From Rhyacichthys aspro (lineage: Eukaryota; Chordata; Actinopteri; Gobiiformes; Rhyacichthyidae): a DNA stretch of 64,000 nucleotides. The DNA lies in assembly GCA_036850595.1 (NCBI GenBank), contig CM072148.1, forward strand, positions 25,064,852 to 25,128,851, in the 5' to 3' direction. The notes below the pieces were generated by a model. It saw only the letters and a list, made by a program, of their open reading frames with translations, had not been told where the DNA came from and did not search any database. This document shows positions 21,610 through 33,050 of the stretch, piece after piece (the stretch's first letter is position 1; each line of letters starts with the position of its first letter). Made by a program: the position numbers and the translations under genes.

Positions 21610-23325
21610 TAACAAATTAAATTAAAGCCGCAAGCGGCAATAAAGGCCCTCGCCTCCCTTGCGACCGCGGGGGGCATGTGTCCTCGGGAAGACTGCGTGT
21701 CGCCTTCGCTTGCAACTGCGGGGACAAATGTCCTATGCAGGACTGCATGTCGTACTTTAAAGTACTTATGGGGTAGTTTTAAACACAGGCCTGTTTTTTG
21801 AATATAATTGTGTTCATGTCATTAATGTGCACAAACGCTTCATTGGGTCCAACCAAATTCGACAATGTTACAGGACATTTTATTTTTCCCAAAATGGGCT
21901 CCTCGTTAGGGGCTTGTTGCAGCCACACCCATAAAGATATCAAAAAACTACTTGATAATTTTTGTTGGCTCATGTGTCTAGATGATTCTGACCAAATTTA
22001 GACCCTTTTGGATGAAAGGCAGAAAATAAGAGAAATAAGATTTTGAATGAGGGGTGCGATTTTTGGGCGTTGCATGTTCCACCCACAATGGAGGACTTCC
22101 TCTTTGGTTTGGGGTGGGGCCGTTGTATAATTTTTTGTTTGACTTGGAACAGCCTATGTACCTGTCAAGTTGCGTTTTTTTTACGTTGGAAAAAATGCAC
22201 TTTCACTTTCCATAGGATCAATGTCTTTTCACTTTTCCAGGGTGCGCTGTTGAGCCCCCTTTTTATGGATTTTAATGGCTCTGCCAAAAATAAATATTAT
22301 TAAGAGGTCTTTAATTTTGGGTAAAGTTTGGAGCACTTTCAGTTACGTTTAAGAGGTCAAATTAGTGTTCAAGTCTCGCCTCCCATTCATTTACATTACA
22401 TATTTCGGGCGTTACCATGGCATCACGGTTAAAGATAGGGGGTCATTTTGATTGGCTTTTTTGTTTGGCATGACATAACAGATGTCTGTACCAAATTTCA
22501 TGTCTCTACGACAAACTAAATTTTTGGCCCCCATTATAAATTTTTAGGGGGCGCTGGAGAGCCAGTTTTGAAGATAGCCCTATCATTTGCATATCATTGC
22601 GTGGGTCCATCAAGATCCAACAATGTTTGTGAAAGTTACAGGAGATTTTATTTTTATTTACCCCCAAATGGCCTCCTCGTTAGGGGCTTGTCATAGCCAC
22701 ACCCATTATCATAAAAAAAAACTATGTGATCATTTTTGTTGGCTCACGTGTCTAGATGATCCTGACTAAATTTACAACCTTTTGGATGAAAATCCTAGGA
22801 GAAATAAGATTTGGAATGAGGGGTGCGATTTTGGGGGTCGCATGTTCCATCCAAAATGGCGGACTTCCTGTTTGGTTTGGGGTGGGGCCATAATATAATT
22901 TTTTGTTTGCCTTGACACCAACTATGTATCGACCAAGGTGTGTTTGCCTAGATTGGAAAATATGCACTTTCACTTTCCATTGGCCCAATGTATTTTCACT
23001 TTTCCAGGGTGCGCTATTGCGCCCCCTTTTTATGGATTTTAATGGCTCTACCCAAATTTCAAGACCTTTGAATAATATTTCTTTTTTGGCAAAGTAAAGA
23101 GCACTTTCTGTTACGTTTAAGAAGTCAAATTAGTATTCAAGTCTCACCTCCCAATCATCTACACTACATATTTCGGGTGTTACCATGGCAACATGGTTAA
23201 AGATAGGTGGTCATTGTGATTCACTTTTTTGTTCGGCATGACATAAGGGATGTCTGTACCAAATTTCATGTCTCTACGACAAACTAAATTTTTGGCCCCC
23301 ATTATAAATTTTTAAGGGGCGCTGG
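21610..23325 (+). repeat. Dispersed repeat with a tandem ~770-bp duplication
   Basis: It starts with AAAGCCGCAAGCGGCAATAA, a palindromic start I associate with a very abundant unclassified teleost repeat. Bases about 21800-22555 and 22570-23325 are diverged tandem copies: both contain CTCCTCGTTAGGGGCTTGT, TGGCTCA-GTGTCTAGATGAT, ATGAGGGGTGCGATTTT, TTTCCAGGGTGCGCT and ACCAAATTTCATGTCTCTAC. No protein is encoded. Confidence 0.75.
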
Positions 23326-23960
23326 AGTGATGGAGAGTGATGGGAAGAGAAGAGTATGGAGAAGAAAAGGAACTGCTCATGATCCAAAACATACCACCTC
23401 ATCAGTGAAGCATGGTGGTGGTAGTGTCATGGCGTGGGCATGTATGGCTGCCAATGGAACTGGTTCTCTTGTATTTATTGATGATGTGACTGCTGACAAA
23501 AACAGCAGGATGAATTCTGAAGTGTTTCGGGCAATATTAGCTGCTCATATTCAGTCAAATGCTTCTGAACTCATTGGACGGCGCTTCACAGTGCAGATGG
23601 ACAATGACCCGAAGCATACTGCGAAAGCAACCAAAGAGTTTTTTAAGGCAAATAAGTGGAATGTTATGCAATGGCCAAGTCAATCACCGGACCTGAATCC
23701 GATTGAGCATGCATTTCACTTGATGAAGACAAAACTGAAGGGAAAATGCCCCAAGAACAAGTAGGAACTGAAGACATTTGCAGTAGAGGCCTGGCAGAGC
23801 ATCACCAGGAATGAAACCCAGCGTCTGGTGATGTCTATGCATTCCAGACTTCAGGCTGTAATTGATTGCAAAGGATTTGCAACCAAATATTAAAAAGTGA
23901 AAGTTTGATTTATGATTGTTTAGTTTGTCCCATTACTTTTGGTCCCTTAAAAAGTGGGAG
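23326..23960 (+). mobile_element. Tc1/mariner transposase C-terminal half
   Basis: An open frame from 23327 encodes SSVKHGGGSVMAWACMAANG, then FTVQMDNDPKHTAKATKEFF and SPDLNPIEHAFHLMKTKLKG before a TAG at 23762. The second catalytic Asp (DNDPKHT) and the Glu (NPIEH) lie in DD34E spacing; the first Asp region is missing because the copy starts abruptly. Translation past the stop still matches (AVEAWQSI). The 3' end TTTTGGTCCCTTAAAAAGTG is the expected terminus. Confidence 0.92.
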
Positions 23961-23962
23961 GC

Positions 23963-24047
23963 ACATATATATATACATACATACATATATATATATACAT
24001 ACATACATACATACATACATACATACATACATACATACATACATACA

Positions 24048-24139
<92 letters not shown>
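23963..24139. repeat. (CATA)n then (TA)n microsatellite
   Basis: About 100 bp of CATA units run into about 64 bp of alternating TA. Long open frames on both strands here are artefacts of the repeat. Confidence 0.98.
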
Positions 24140-24143
<4 letters not shown>

Positions 24144-24194
24144 AGCTCAATTGAGCACTACTTGGTCCCCCAAGGAATAGGGGACCAGTGATCG

Positions 24195-24378
24195 AGTCTG
24201 AGAGTGGGCACCTCAGATTCAGGATGAACAATTTGGTTTTTGTCCCGGTCATGGAAAACTGTACCAGCTCTATACCCTCTCTGTGGTGCTGGTGACTTTA
24301 TCCACAGTCCACATGTGCTTTGTGCATCTGGAAAAGGCAACTGACCAGATTCCTTGTGGCACTATGTGTTAGGTGCTC
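24195..24378 (+). mobile_element. LINE reverse transcriptase fragment
   Basis: The + strand encodes [20 protein letters not shown] then VHMCFVHLEKATDQIPCG. This matches RT block 3-4 of fish LINEs (EEQCGFRPGRGTxDQLxTL and VYMCFVDLEKAFDRVP). The first catalytic Asp, in FVDLEKAFD, is replaced: VHLEKATD. It stops at the TTAA element at 24379. Confidence 0.75.
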
Positions 24379-25412
24379 TTAAAGGGGCTATGTGTAGCTT
24401 TTTTAGAACAAATAACGCTTTTATGTGCCCATGTATGAGCTGACCACACATACCATTTCAAATAGACTCTGCAGACACAAAAAAATGGCCTCCAGCACAG
24501 CAACACAGCACAACCCAGACACCAATACAAACTCCATGCAAACATTAACAAAACATTTTACGTTTTATCGAGCAAGGCCCCGGGATCCAAATGGGAGTGT
24601 GACCGGTGCCGGGGGAAAAAGAGTCAACAGAGTTCGTCACGAGAGCTAAGATCAGCTCTGGGGATAAAATGGACCCATAGTTGGCCTTTTTTATTCGAAA
24701 GGTAAGACATCATTACATATTGTGATGTTTTGTTTTCAGTTGTCTAATCCTAAATAACAATAGCATGCTTCTGAAACAGGGGTGCTAACCAGCTATCAGG
24801 AACGTCTCCAAATAAGCTGCTGTTTTGAATGGACCTTAAGACCATAACGTGTTATGATCCTGACTCCAAAAGCTTATGAATCTGATAAATTTGCTGCCAT
24901 AGCTTTTCAAATTACTTTATCGGCTGTCTTCACAAAGCAGGGAATGCTAACTCTGTGTGGCATTTTGGAGTTACTCTAACATTGGCTTGATTGCTAATCA
25001 CCAGATAACGTGAGTCATTACTCAAATGTTATAACTGTCTGTTTGCCAGAATGTAATTGTCATCACAGCTGAGCTAAAGGTAACTACCACATGACTTTCA
25101 CTGGTTACCTCATTATATTCATCTCATGGTTATTTACAAGTCTGACTATTTATTGTAACGAAAATCACATCTGCTTGTTTCTCAGTTGTGATACACAGTC
25201 TGACACACAATAAAGCCGGGAAGGACGGGAATAAAGTAAACATTTGTGGTCTGATTAGCTGTGCTTATGCATTCATTTATATGTTAGGTGACAAATTATC
25301 AAATGGGAAGCTGGTTAGTAACATGGAGGTAATGGATTCATTAAATTGTATTGACACTGTTAAGAGTAACGTTGTTGTAAATGCAATCATATTGTATTTC
25401 CTTGTACTCTAA

Positions 25413-26096
25413 CGCCTAATTTACACTGACTGCTGAACAGATACGGAACGGACGCCGCAAGGAATAGAAACCGTTGTAGTCAGTGCAAGCATTTACACCA
25501 GCTGCGGTGTGTTACGTCTCCTGATCCGGAGCTCCGGAAGGTTTCCGCAAGGAGTCTATTTTTTCCGGACGCCGCATGTGGATTTTCATGAAGTTAAAGA
25601 AATTACACGAGCCAGACAGGAAGTCAGACGCGGGCCAGCGTTGTGGATCCGGTATATTTCAAAATAAAACAAGTTCCGCGAACTCTCGCTATGCTGTATA
25701 ATGTCATATCCTCTGACACGGGGGTCACAAGTGCAGTGACGGGGTCTCGGGGGTTATTTGAGACCACGGACGACGAGAGATTTATCACGGAAGTCCAAAA
25801 CCACACAATTTTAAATGATATTTCACATACGTTTTATAAGGACAACACCAGAAAAGAGAAGGCATGGAGTGAAATAGCTGGAGCTCTGGGATATACTGGT
25901 GAGTTTTTATCAGCACCTCTCTCTTTACATGGATGTTATCACGTGAACTCAACTCTTCAGCATGAATCCCTGTGGTTTTGTGGTCTCACGGATGCAGATT
26001 TCCGGACACGTACAGCACACACACTGCACCCGGTGTAAATGGCAGTCCTTACGGATTCCGTACGGAATCCCTTTCGCAGTTAGTGTAAATGAGGCG
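25413..26096 (+). mobile_element. Non-autonomous PIF/Harbinger element with TAA duplications
   Basis: Inverted ends CGCCTAATTTACACTGACTG (25413) and its near complement (26077-26096) are flanked by TAA on both sides (25410-25412, 26097-26099). TAA is the typical Harbinger target. The empty site is visible in copy 1 (around 20240). Inside is the first exon of a MADF protein. There is no transposase. Confidence 0.93.
25750..25898 (+). CDS. MADF-domain protein first exon (Harbinger ORF)
   Basis: The frame open from 25643 encodes TTDDERFITEVQNHTILNDI, then FYKDNTRKEKAWSEIAGALG before a gtgagt donor at 25899. This is the N-terminal two-thirds of a MADF domain with the conserved aromatic and W of AWxEIAxxLG. 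It is uninterrupted, but the rest of the protein is missing from the element. MADF proteins of Harbinger elements bind element ends and carry the transposase to the nucleus, from family knowledge. Confidence 0.78.
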
Positions 26097-26339
26097 TAAC
26101 AATGCTTGAATTGTTTACAGCTATGTGGAAGAACAGTGGAAGACACCAAGAAAAGAGACAGGATTGCCACACCATCCTGAATCAGTAACTGCAGGGGAAT
26201 CAGCCGGCCAGTATTGTTATTTATCATTTATCATAATATCAAAACAAACAAACTGTATTTGTATGTCTGTGTATTGTATGTTATAATAAACTAAATTAAT
26301 TAATTAATGTCATGACTGTCAAAATGACACCAATGCTTA

Positions 26340-26386
26340 TTATTCTCTCTCTCTCGCTCTCTCTCGCTCTCTCGCTCTCTCTCTAG
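26340..26386. repeat. (CT)n-rich low-complexity run
   Basis: CTCTCTCTCTCG units within TTAA copy 2; the counterpart in copy 1 (GA run, 19604-19618) is much shorter. Confidence 0.9.
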
Positions 26387-28014
26387 GACTAGGACTATGA
26401 CTTCCGCCACAAAAACAAAGGGCAGCAATAAAAAGAGACAGTGGATCAAAGCAACATTTCTTTACTATAAATATGTGCAGAAAAGAATCTATAAAAATAT
26501 ATATTTATTTCTGTGTGTATATAAACACTGTACAAAACTTCTTTTTAAATTCTTGTTTTCTAAAATAAAAACAGCTCCATGTGGTGTGCTGAGATGTTGG
26601 ATCCTGTTGGCAGCATTTGTTTTCTTGATCTGTTGGCATGACTCAGCAGTTCAGAAAGGTGCACTGAGCTGGCTGACCTTGTTTGGTTTGGCGGATCCTG
26701 GTGTGGCTCGTCGATGCTCCGTCACATCCAGAAAAACCCCTCACAGATGAGTTACATCCATCTGGAGCACTTCATCCTTCTCTACCTGGAACAGCTGTTG
26801 TAACTGTGCCTGAAAATGGAGCGACAAGCATTGTTTTGATGATTACATAGGTTGATTTGGGTGTGTGATCATTTCTAGATATATGACCAGCCTGCATCTC
26901 TACTGTCCTGGCAGCAGTCAGGTGGGCCACCCTCAGTTTGTCCTCCTCACAGACAGATCCAGCTCTTCCTCTGCCTCTCATTTGGTCACCGTCAGTGCTC
27001 TCCTCCACAGGAGCTTCAAACTCCAGAGCTGTTGTCCTGAGAAGAGAACAGTAAAAATAAATGTGCTTGTCTTATAAATTTCATGTAGGAGGTATTCTGA
27101 ATGACACTAACAGTGAAATAAACAAAGATAAGCTAAAATGATACAGCAGGGTTACATTTATGTTGTCTCAACCTAATGCAAGAAGTTAGTACAGCAGTGG
27201 TACCTAGAATCAAGCAAAACTCCTTTACTTAGTAATATGTATTTTGCTTTTCTCTACAGTTAAGGTCAATTAGAGGTCAGTGAGAGTTGTTTTGGTGCTT
27301 GTCACTGATGTGTTACAAGTGCAGTAACAATGTAGCTGTTCAGACATCTGTTGACCAAAAAAAAATAAAAAAATGAAATGCTCCAATATTTGTGCAAAGA
27401 CTCTGCACAATAACAGTTATTGTAACACATTTTGTCGTTATCCTGCTGAGACTCCTTTAAACACTGCAGGGCCTTTGTGAAAGCTACATACGCTAGTGAT
27501 ATAGCTAGCGATATCTAAGCTAACGTTTGTCAATGCTTTTTTGACAAATGTTACATATAGTCGATAATATATCACACAGTTTGCTCTAACTGCTGTATTG
27601 TGTTGAGCAACGGTTTATAAAATATACTGTTATCAAACAAGTCATTCTCTTATCTTTCATGTCTCAAGAGTTCACTTTACAGCTGTGTCAGCCTTCAGAG
27701 TCAAATATAGTTTATTTTCAAATAGTTTAAAAGTAATTTTTCTTACCTCCTCTGTAAACACGATACCAAGCTGATGCTCAGGTTTCTCAGCTGTGGTACA
27801 AATGTGTTTGCGAGAAGCCTCACTGAGTCAGGAATGAAAGGGCAGGATCTTGGATACAGGTGGCTGAAATTAGTTTTCTCCACAAAGAGACTGGGTGCTC
27901 CCTTCGATATGGGAAAGCTACACATACAGTGCCATTAAAAAGTGTTTGATTTTTTAATAATTGGTTGTGCCAATGGTATAATTGCTTAACCTAGCGTTAG
28001 CTTGAGGTCACAAA

Positions 28015-28145
28015 CTGATGGCCAGGCAGTCTCCTTCAGGAGAGAAAAAAATCATGGTTCCATCAATCAAAGCAAGTCGTCCAGGTCCTGAAGCATCAAA
28101 GCAGCCCCAGACCATCACACTACTACCAAGATGTTTTGTCTGTAA
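28015..28145 (-). mobile_element. Tc1-like transposase fragment
   Basis: The minus strand encodes KHLGSSVMVWGCFDASGPG then LALIDGTM. S-V-M-V-W-G-C-F is the block containing the first conserved region after the catalytic core start. Both ends are lost. Confidence 0.8.
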
Positions 28146-28288
28146 GATGTCTCAATTTTAGCCAGTTTGTCAAGTTTAGAACTTGGAGTTTCAAGAACGC
28201 TCCAATCTGTGCAGTAGTATATTTTGTCAAAATTGAGTTTAGACTACAAGTGAGCTCCATATAATCATATAATATCAAATCATATATC

Positions 28289-28293
<5 letters not shown>

Positions 28294-28345
<52 letters not shown>
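28294..28345. repeat. (TA)n microsatellite
   Basis: About 52 bp of alternating TA. Confidence 0.95.
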
Positions 28346-28349
<4 letters not shown>

Positions 28350-28754
28350 TATTTTATTTTTTTTGGTGACAAAGTTTTATGGCTCAATTACGTTTCATTT
28401 CTGAAAAATGTTTATGTTAAATTTGCAGTTACTATGAAATTCACAGTGATACTTTGACTTTGAAGTCATTTTTTCTCAGTTTCACTGTTACCACAGATAC
28501 TGCTTTGTTGCTGTTGCTGAATTGTGCTCCAGCTTTTCCTTTCTGGTCCATGGAGTCAGGCTGTAGTCCAAGTGTGTAGATCGACAGGGATAAGTGAGAT
28601 AAGCATCTCTTATGGTGTAGCAGTGATTATTGTTTCTGGTGGAGCAATCTGCATATTGAAATGCATTGCTGTGTAAACAGCAATAACTTAGTCTCCTTGT
28701 TTACTGCTCAAAACTTAATTTAAAATTGCATGTACACATTAGAAAACCCTTTTT

Positions 28755-28870
28755 ACAGGGTGCTGCAGTGGCTCATCTGGTGGAGGGCATACATAATTTC
28801 ATCCCCAATGTCATTCCCCTCTCTCTCAGCCTGTTTCCTGTCTGCCTACTATCCTTTCGAATAAAGACAA
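28755..28870 (+). mobile_element. Short tRNA-like SINE, second copy
   Basis: GCTGCAGTGGCTCATCTGGT at the head and CTGTTTCCTGTCTGCCTACT at the tail match the SINE at 13687, with an internal deletion that removes the B-box region. Confidence 0.65.
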
Positions 28871-29751
28871 AAGTCCAAAAGAAATCTTTTCACACAAATC
28901 AAGTAAAATGTGCAGCCAAATGAATTAGTACACCAACTAACCACTGTATTTTACTACAGACCGTTCTCAGTCATGTGACTTTTTCTTTTTTGCTTACACC
29001 ATTTTGGTTTGCAGAAAGCCCCTAGCATAGCATGTCATTTATCAATCAATTTGTCTCGCGTAAATCACTGACATGCCTAAACAAATGATTGATATTTGTT
29101 AATTTCTAAATAAGCTAAATTAGTTATTGGAGCAGCTGTTGGAAATATCAATATAGGTATGTCAGTGAGTGTAGGCTAATTGTTTAATGGGTTGTTCGCA
29201 AACTTTTCAATTATTACAATTCAAAAACCAACTCTCAACACTTTGATGTTAATAGAGGAATTCTTATTTTATGAGTGATCCTGCCGTAAGCTCAAGGCTG
29301 TTCGTATGTTCCTTTGCATAGCTCACCTCAAGCACTCAGGCTAACCTTGCAAATAAATGCCTTAATTAGTGTAATTGCTCTCATGGGCTATTTCACTGTT
29401 CAACAACAACTTTCTTACTTTACGCCAGCTTTGATATATAGCTATATAAAAACTTGCACCTTTGAGTTTAGCCTGAATAGTGAGACTGACAGTTTACAGA
29501 AAGAGCCCACAGCATTTATGCAAACATTTAAAACTGGTAAAGGAAAAGGAGGCTGAAGTGCAGCCATAAGCTTGAGTGAAATGAGAGAGAATGAGGCTAT
29601 TTCAAAACATAAACTCTGAATTAATCCAAATGGCTTCAAAAACAAAACACAGCCACACTACACTGCAACCCCTACACGCAACTGTGCCAAAGGACACACT
29701 AACTGTATGGCCTACACTGTAAATACATTATATTATAACATTATACAATCA
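28871..29751. other. Intron, nothing recognised
   Basis: AT-rich with short open frames on both strands that resemble no known family. Confidence 0.45.
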
Positions 29752-30068
29752 TTAAAGGTCCCATATTATGCTAAATCGACTTTTCTGAGCTTTTAACCAT
29801 GTTCTAACGTTGTTTCTACCTCAAACACATACCCAAAGTTGTGTTTTGTTTCATTTGCAGATGTTTGAGTAATTTATTTAGTTTGAGCATCAGTGCTTTC
29901 AACGAGCTGTTTCACGCAATGACGTCAATATGTGAAATATACCACTCCTCTCCAGGAAGTGCTCCTCCACACTCCTCCAGTCCCTCTCTCCTGAACTGTC
30001 AACAAGTGCCGTGCTCTGCAACTCAGACACACAGAGAAGCATCGCTGCTACTGTGTTAGCTTACTTAC

Positions 30069-30183
30069 CGTCAATACTTTTACTTTACTTTCAATACACT
30101 GCGCAACAGCTACCTTAGGAGTCTCCAGGCAGCATACATTCTCAACTTCAGTAGGCATTGTACGGCCATTTCCACATGTGCAC
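30069..30183 (-). CDS. TTAA-element protein, Cys-rich second exon
   Basis: After ctgtttatag the exon completes a W codon and reads CTCGNGRTMPTEVENVCC, then LETPKVAVAQCIESK, ending at a gtaagt donor. C-x-C-G-x-x-x-x-M-P-T-x-x-E-x-x-C-C-x-E is the metal-binding-type pattern of the P2X7 intracellular (ballast) domain relatives that occur in many fish proteins. The third Cys of the usual C-x-C-G-x-C is G here. The call is from memory of the pattern. Confidence 0.62.
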
Positions 30184-30263
30184 CTATAAACAGAAGCAGT
30201 TAACACGCGCTATGCTACGGGCTACACCATAGAAACATACACAATAAATAGTTTCTCATTTAC

Positions 30264-30376
30264 CAAGCAGAAACGTCTTGTAGAAGCCTTCGAGGTCTTT
30301 GTGTTTGCTCATGTTCTTCGAACTTGGAGTCAGATTCTGGGTCTAAGATATACGGCTCAGTTACTCTCAAAGCCAT
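30264..30376 (-). CDS. TTAA-element protein, first exon
   Basis: ATG at 30376 on the minus strand opens 37 codons: MALRVTEPYILDPESDSKFE, then EHEQTQRPRRLLQDVSA, with a gtaaat donor after a 2-base overhang. 'M-x-x-x-x-x-x-P-Y-x-x-x-P-E' followed by an acidic stretch is how many uncharacterised teleost proteins with a P2X7-tail domain begin, from memory. No stop or shift is present. Confidence 0.65.
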
Positions 30377-30899
30377 TGCTAAAAAAGTTATTACTATGAT
30401 GTACCGTGTTTACTTCAGTCTGTTTCCAGCGGCAGCTTGTAACTCTAGCGTGATGTCATGAGTGGGCGGAGCCAACACGGGAGAGCTGAGCCTTAAAGTG
30501 ACAGCGCCATATCAGACCGTTCACTTTGGACTCATGATGAGAGCTCATTCAAATCGCTTGTATAAGATAATTATTGTGTGTTTCATGTTGCAAAACGTGA
30601 TATGGTAACCTAAATGTATCCAAAATACACTGTATAATGTTCAAAATAGTATAATATAGGCCCTTTAATGTCCTTGTGTGTGTCACTGGCAATTCCAAAT
30701 ACTGTCCCAGTTCATAACACTTGTTGCACATGTGTGCCATAATTGGTCGCTGGTCCATATAGGGCTTTGCACTGAACTGTGAAGTTTAGATTATTGCTCC
30801 CCAGGCAAATATTGTGTAGTTTAGAGAGAACTAAACTGAATAGCAGAATTAATTATCCACATTAGTTTAACTGTAGGGAAGAGCCAATAAGTTCAACAG

Positions 30900-32575
30900 G
30901 TTCTTCAACAGGTTTGACACAGGAGCCTGTTCTACCTCCTACTCTCCCTTCACTGCAGTAGCTTTGACACCTTCTCTTCCATTAACCTCTCCGCTTCCAT
31001 CATAATCAGAAACTTCACTCTCAAATTTTACATTCCCATCATCGATCAGTACTCCTCCTTCTCCTCCGTCTCTTCCTGCTCCTCCTCTGTCCATGTCATC
31101 ATCTCCAGGTTCCTCCACTAACACTTCTGCTCCAGAGATGTCTGATCAACCCACTCTGTCAGTGTCTGAACCAGCTGTACTGATGGGACTGCTCCCTGGT
31201 AAAGCTGCAGGTCCAGAGGGTATCTGTCCACAACTTCTTAAAGAATGTGCTGGTCAACTCTGTGTGCCGTTGCAGAAGCTCTTTAACCCGAGTCTACAAT
31301 TAAGTAGGGTCCCTACTTTGTGGAAAAAATCCAGTATAGTACCAGTACCTAAAGTAGGGCACCCAGTTGAACCAAATCATTATTGACCAGTAGCTCTTAC
31401 CTCTCATATTATGAAAACATTTGAAAGGTTGCTAATGAGAATCTTAAGATCACAGACTAAACATGCTTTAGATCCCCTACAGTTTGCCTACAACAAACAT
31501 ATTGGTGTTGAGGATGCTATACTATATCTGTTACATAGGGTCTACTATCACCTGGATGAACCATGTAATTATGTTAGGGTTATGTTCTTTGATTTTTTTT
31601 CAAGTGCATTCAACACCATCAGACCAGCTTTACTTAGTGAAAAACTTAGGAGTCTGGGGGTGGACTCATCCTCTATCAGGTGGATCTCTGATTACCTGAC
31701 AGGTAGACCTCAGTATGTCAGGCTGGGGAACTGTGTCTCAGAGACTGTTATTAGTAACACAAGGGCTCCTGCTCCATTCCTCTTCACATTATACACAACT
31801 GATTTTAATTATACCACATTCAAAAATACTCTGATGATACAGCAATAGTGGCTTGCATCAAAAATGGACAAAAAGAGGAATACAGGAGTCTTATAGAGAA
31901 CTTTTATAGATGGAGCCAAGAGAACAGTCTCATTCTAAACAGCTCCAAAACGAAAGATATGGTCATTGACTTTAGACGCAATACACCCCCACTTCAAACT
32001 GTGACCATTAGTGGAGAAGATATTGAAATAGTGTCCACCTATAAATACCTGGGAGTGCATCTGGACAATCAAGCTGGACTGGTCCATAAATGCAGATGCA
32101 CTTTATAGGAAAGGTCTATATTTTCTAAGAAAGCTACAGTCTTTTAATGTAAACACTAAACTGTTGCAGATGTTTTATCAGGCGGTAATGGCCAACTCTG
32201 TTTTTTATGCTGCAGTCTGTTGGGGGGGCAGTCTCAAGAAAAGAGATCGTAGGAGACTTGAAAAACTAATAGAGAGAGCTGGTTCAACTGTAGGAAGTAG
32301 TTTAGAGACTCTGGTTGAGGTAATGGAGCAACGGACACTCAACAGGATGGATGCTATACTGAACAACATGGACCATCCCATGAATTCAGCTTTTGAACTA
32401 CAAAGAGCAGACAGTGGACGTCTGAGATCAGTGAGCTGCAGGACAGAACGCCACCAGAACTCCTTCTTCCTGACCGCCATAAGACTGTATAATCAGTCTT
32501 TTTGCAGATGAAGATTAGAAGAGCGCCAAGATTGAATTTCCCCCAGGGGATTAATAAAGTGTTTTTGATTTTGTG
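30900..32575 (+). mobile_element. Rex1-like LINE, 5'-truncated
   Basis: Reverse transcriptase blocks appear in order: GLLPGKAAGPEGICPQLLKE, FERLLMRIL, LDPLQFAYNKH, MFFDFFSSAFNTIRP (block A; D-F-F-S-S-A-F-N), GRPQYVRLG, KYSDDTAIVACI (catalytic S-D-D, 31823-31858), LNSSKTKDMVIDFRR and YKYLGVHLDN. Only about four frame breaks are seen, so it is moderately young. The end TTGAATTTCCCCCAGGGGAT then TAATAAAG is the usual 3' tail. Confidence 0.87.
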
Positions 32576-33050
32576 GATAAAGTGGGGTTAAGATTCACAA
32601 TGCTTTGTCAAGGCTAGAGACATAAAATGTGAAAATTGCAAATGGGCCCAATGATTTTCCATGGCAGTGCCAACCACCTTTAGCCAACCAAGAACAGAGC
32701 AACGTAATCTAATTATGTCACGTGAGATCGGTCCATATAAACTGCCAACCCAAATGGAACACTAAAAAAATGCAACTGAAAACACAATGCATTATTTTGC
32801 AAATCTCATAAAACAGAGATACAGCAACACATCTCAAATGTTCCTGAACAAGACTTGGTGAATATCCCAGAATTGAGTTTTATATTACAGAGATATAAGG
32901 TGTGTTTACAAAAAAAAAAAGGTATATTATGACATAAGTGAGGTTGTTCTAAGCCCCTAGACAGTGGATAGTTTCTATGTGTTACAATACCAGATTTAGA
33001 GAGTTCTTCAGGGCTGATGGGTCAGTTGACATATTTTTTTGGTGTTTCAG
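32576..33050. other. Intron before host exon, nothing recognised
   Basis: AT-rich; leads into the acceptor ggtgtttcag at 33041-33050. Confidence 0.5.

Larger units (their letters stand above)
24383..27934 (+). mobile_element. TTAA-flanked DNA element, copy 2
   Basis: TTAA at 24379-24382 and 27935-27938 bracket ends AGGGGCTATGTGTAGC and, inverted, TGGCACTGTATGTGTAGC. It is the inverted partner of 18262-21435 and contains an extra 684-bp Harbinger element (25413-26096). Without that insertion it is about 2.87 kb. Conserved regions include the 5' patch with ATGGCCTCCAGCACAGCAAC (24485) and a region near 26780-27010 whose minus strand reads ALEFEAPVEESTD. No transposase is recognised; it may be non-autonomous. 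Confidence 0.75.
29756..30664 (-). mobile_element. TTAA-flanked element encoding a P2X7-tail-like peptide
   Basis: TTAA at 29752-29755 and 30665-30668 flank inverted ends AGGTCCCATATTATGC and AGGGCCTATATTATAC. The minus strand carries two spliceable exons (30376-30264, 30183-30069) encoding a small Cys-rich protein. The 3' portion and any transposase are absent, so the copy is non-autonomous. Confidence 0.8.

Noticed and set aside
23866..24252. Several long overlapping open frames on both strands
   Set aside because: They are translations of the (CATA)n/(TA)n microsatellite and have no coding meaning.
32205..32480. A 91-codon minus frame
   Set aside because: Antisense shadow of the Rex1-like LINE.
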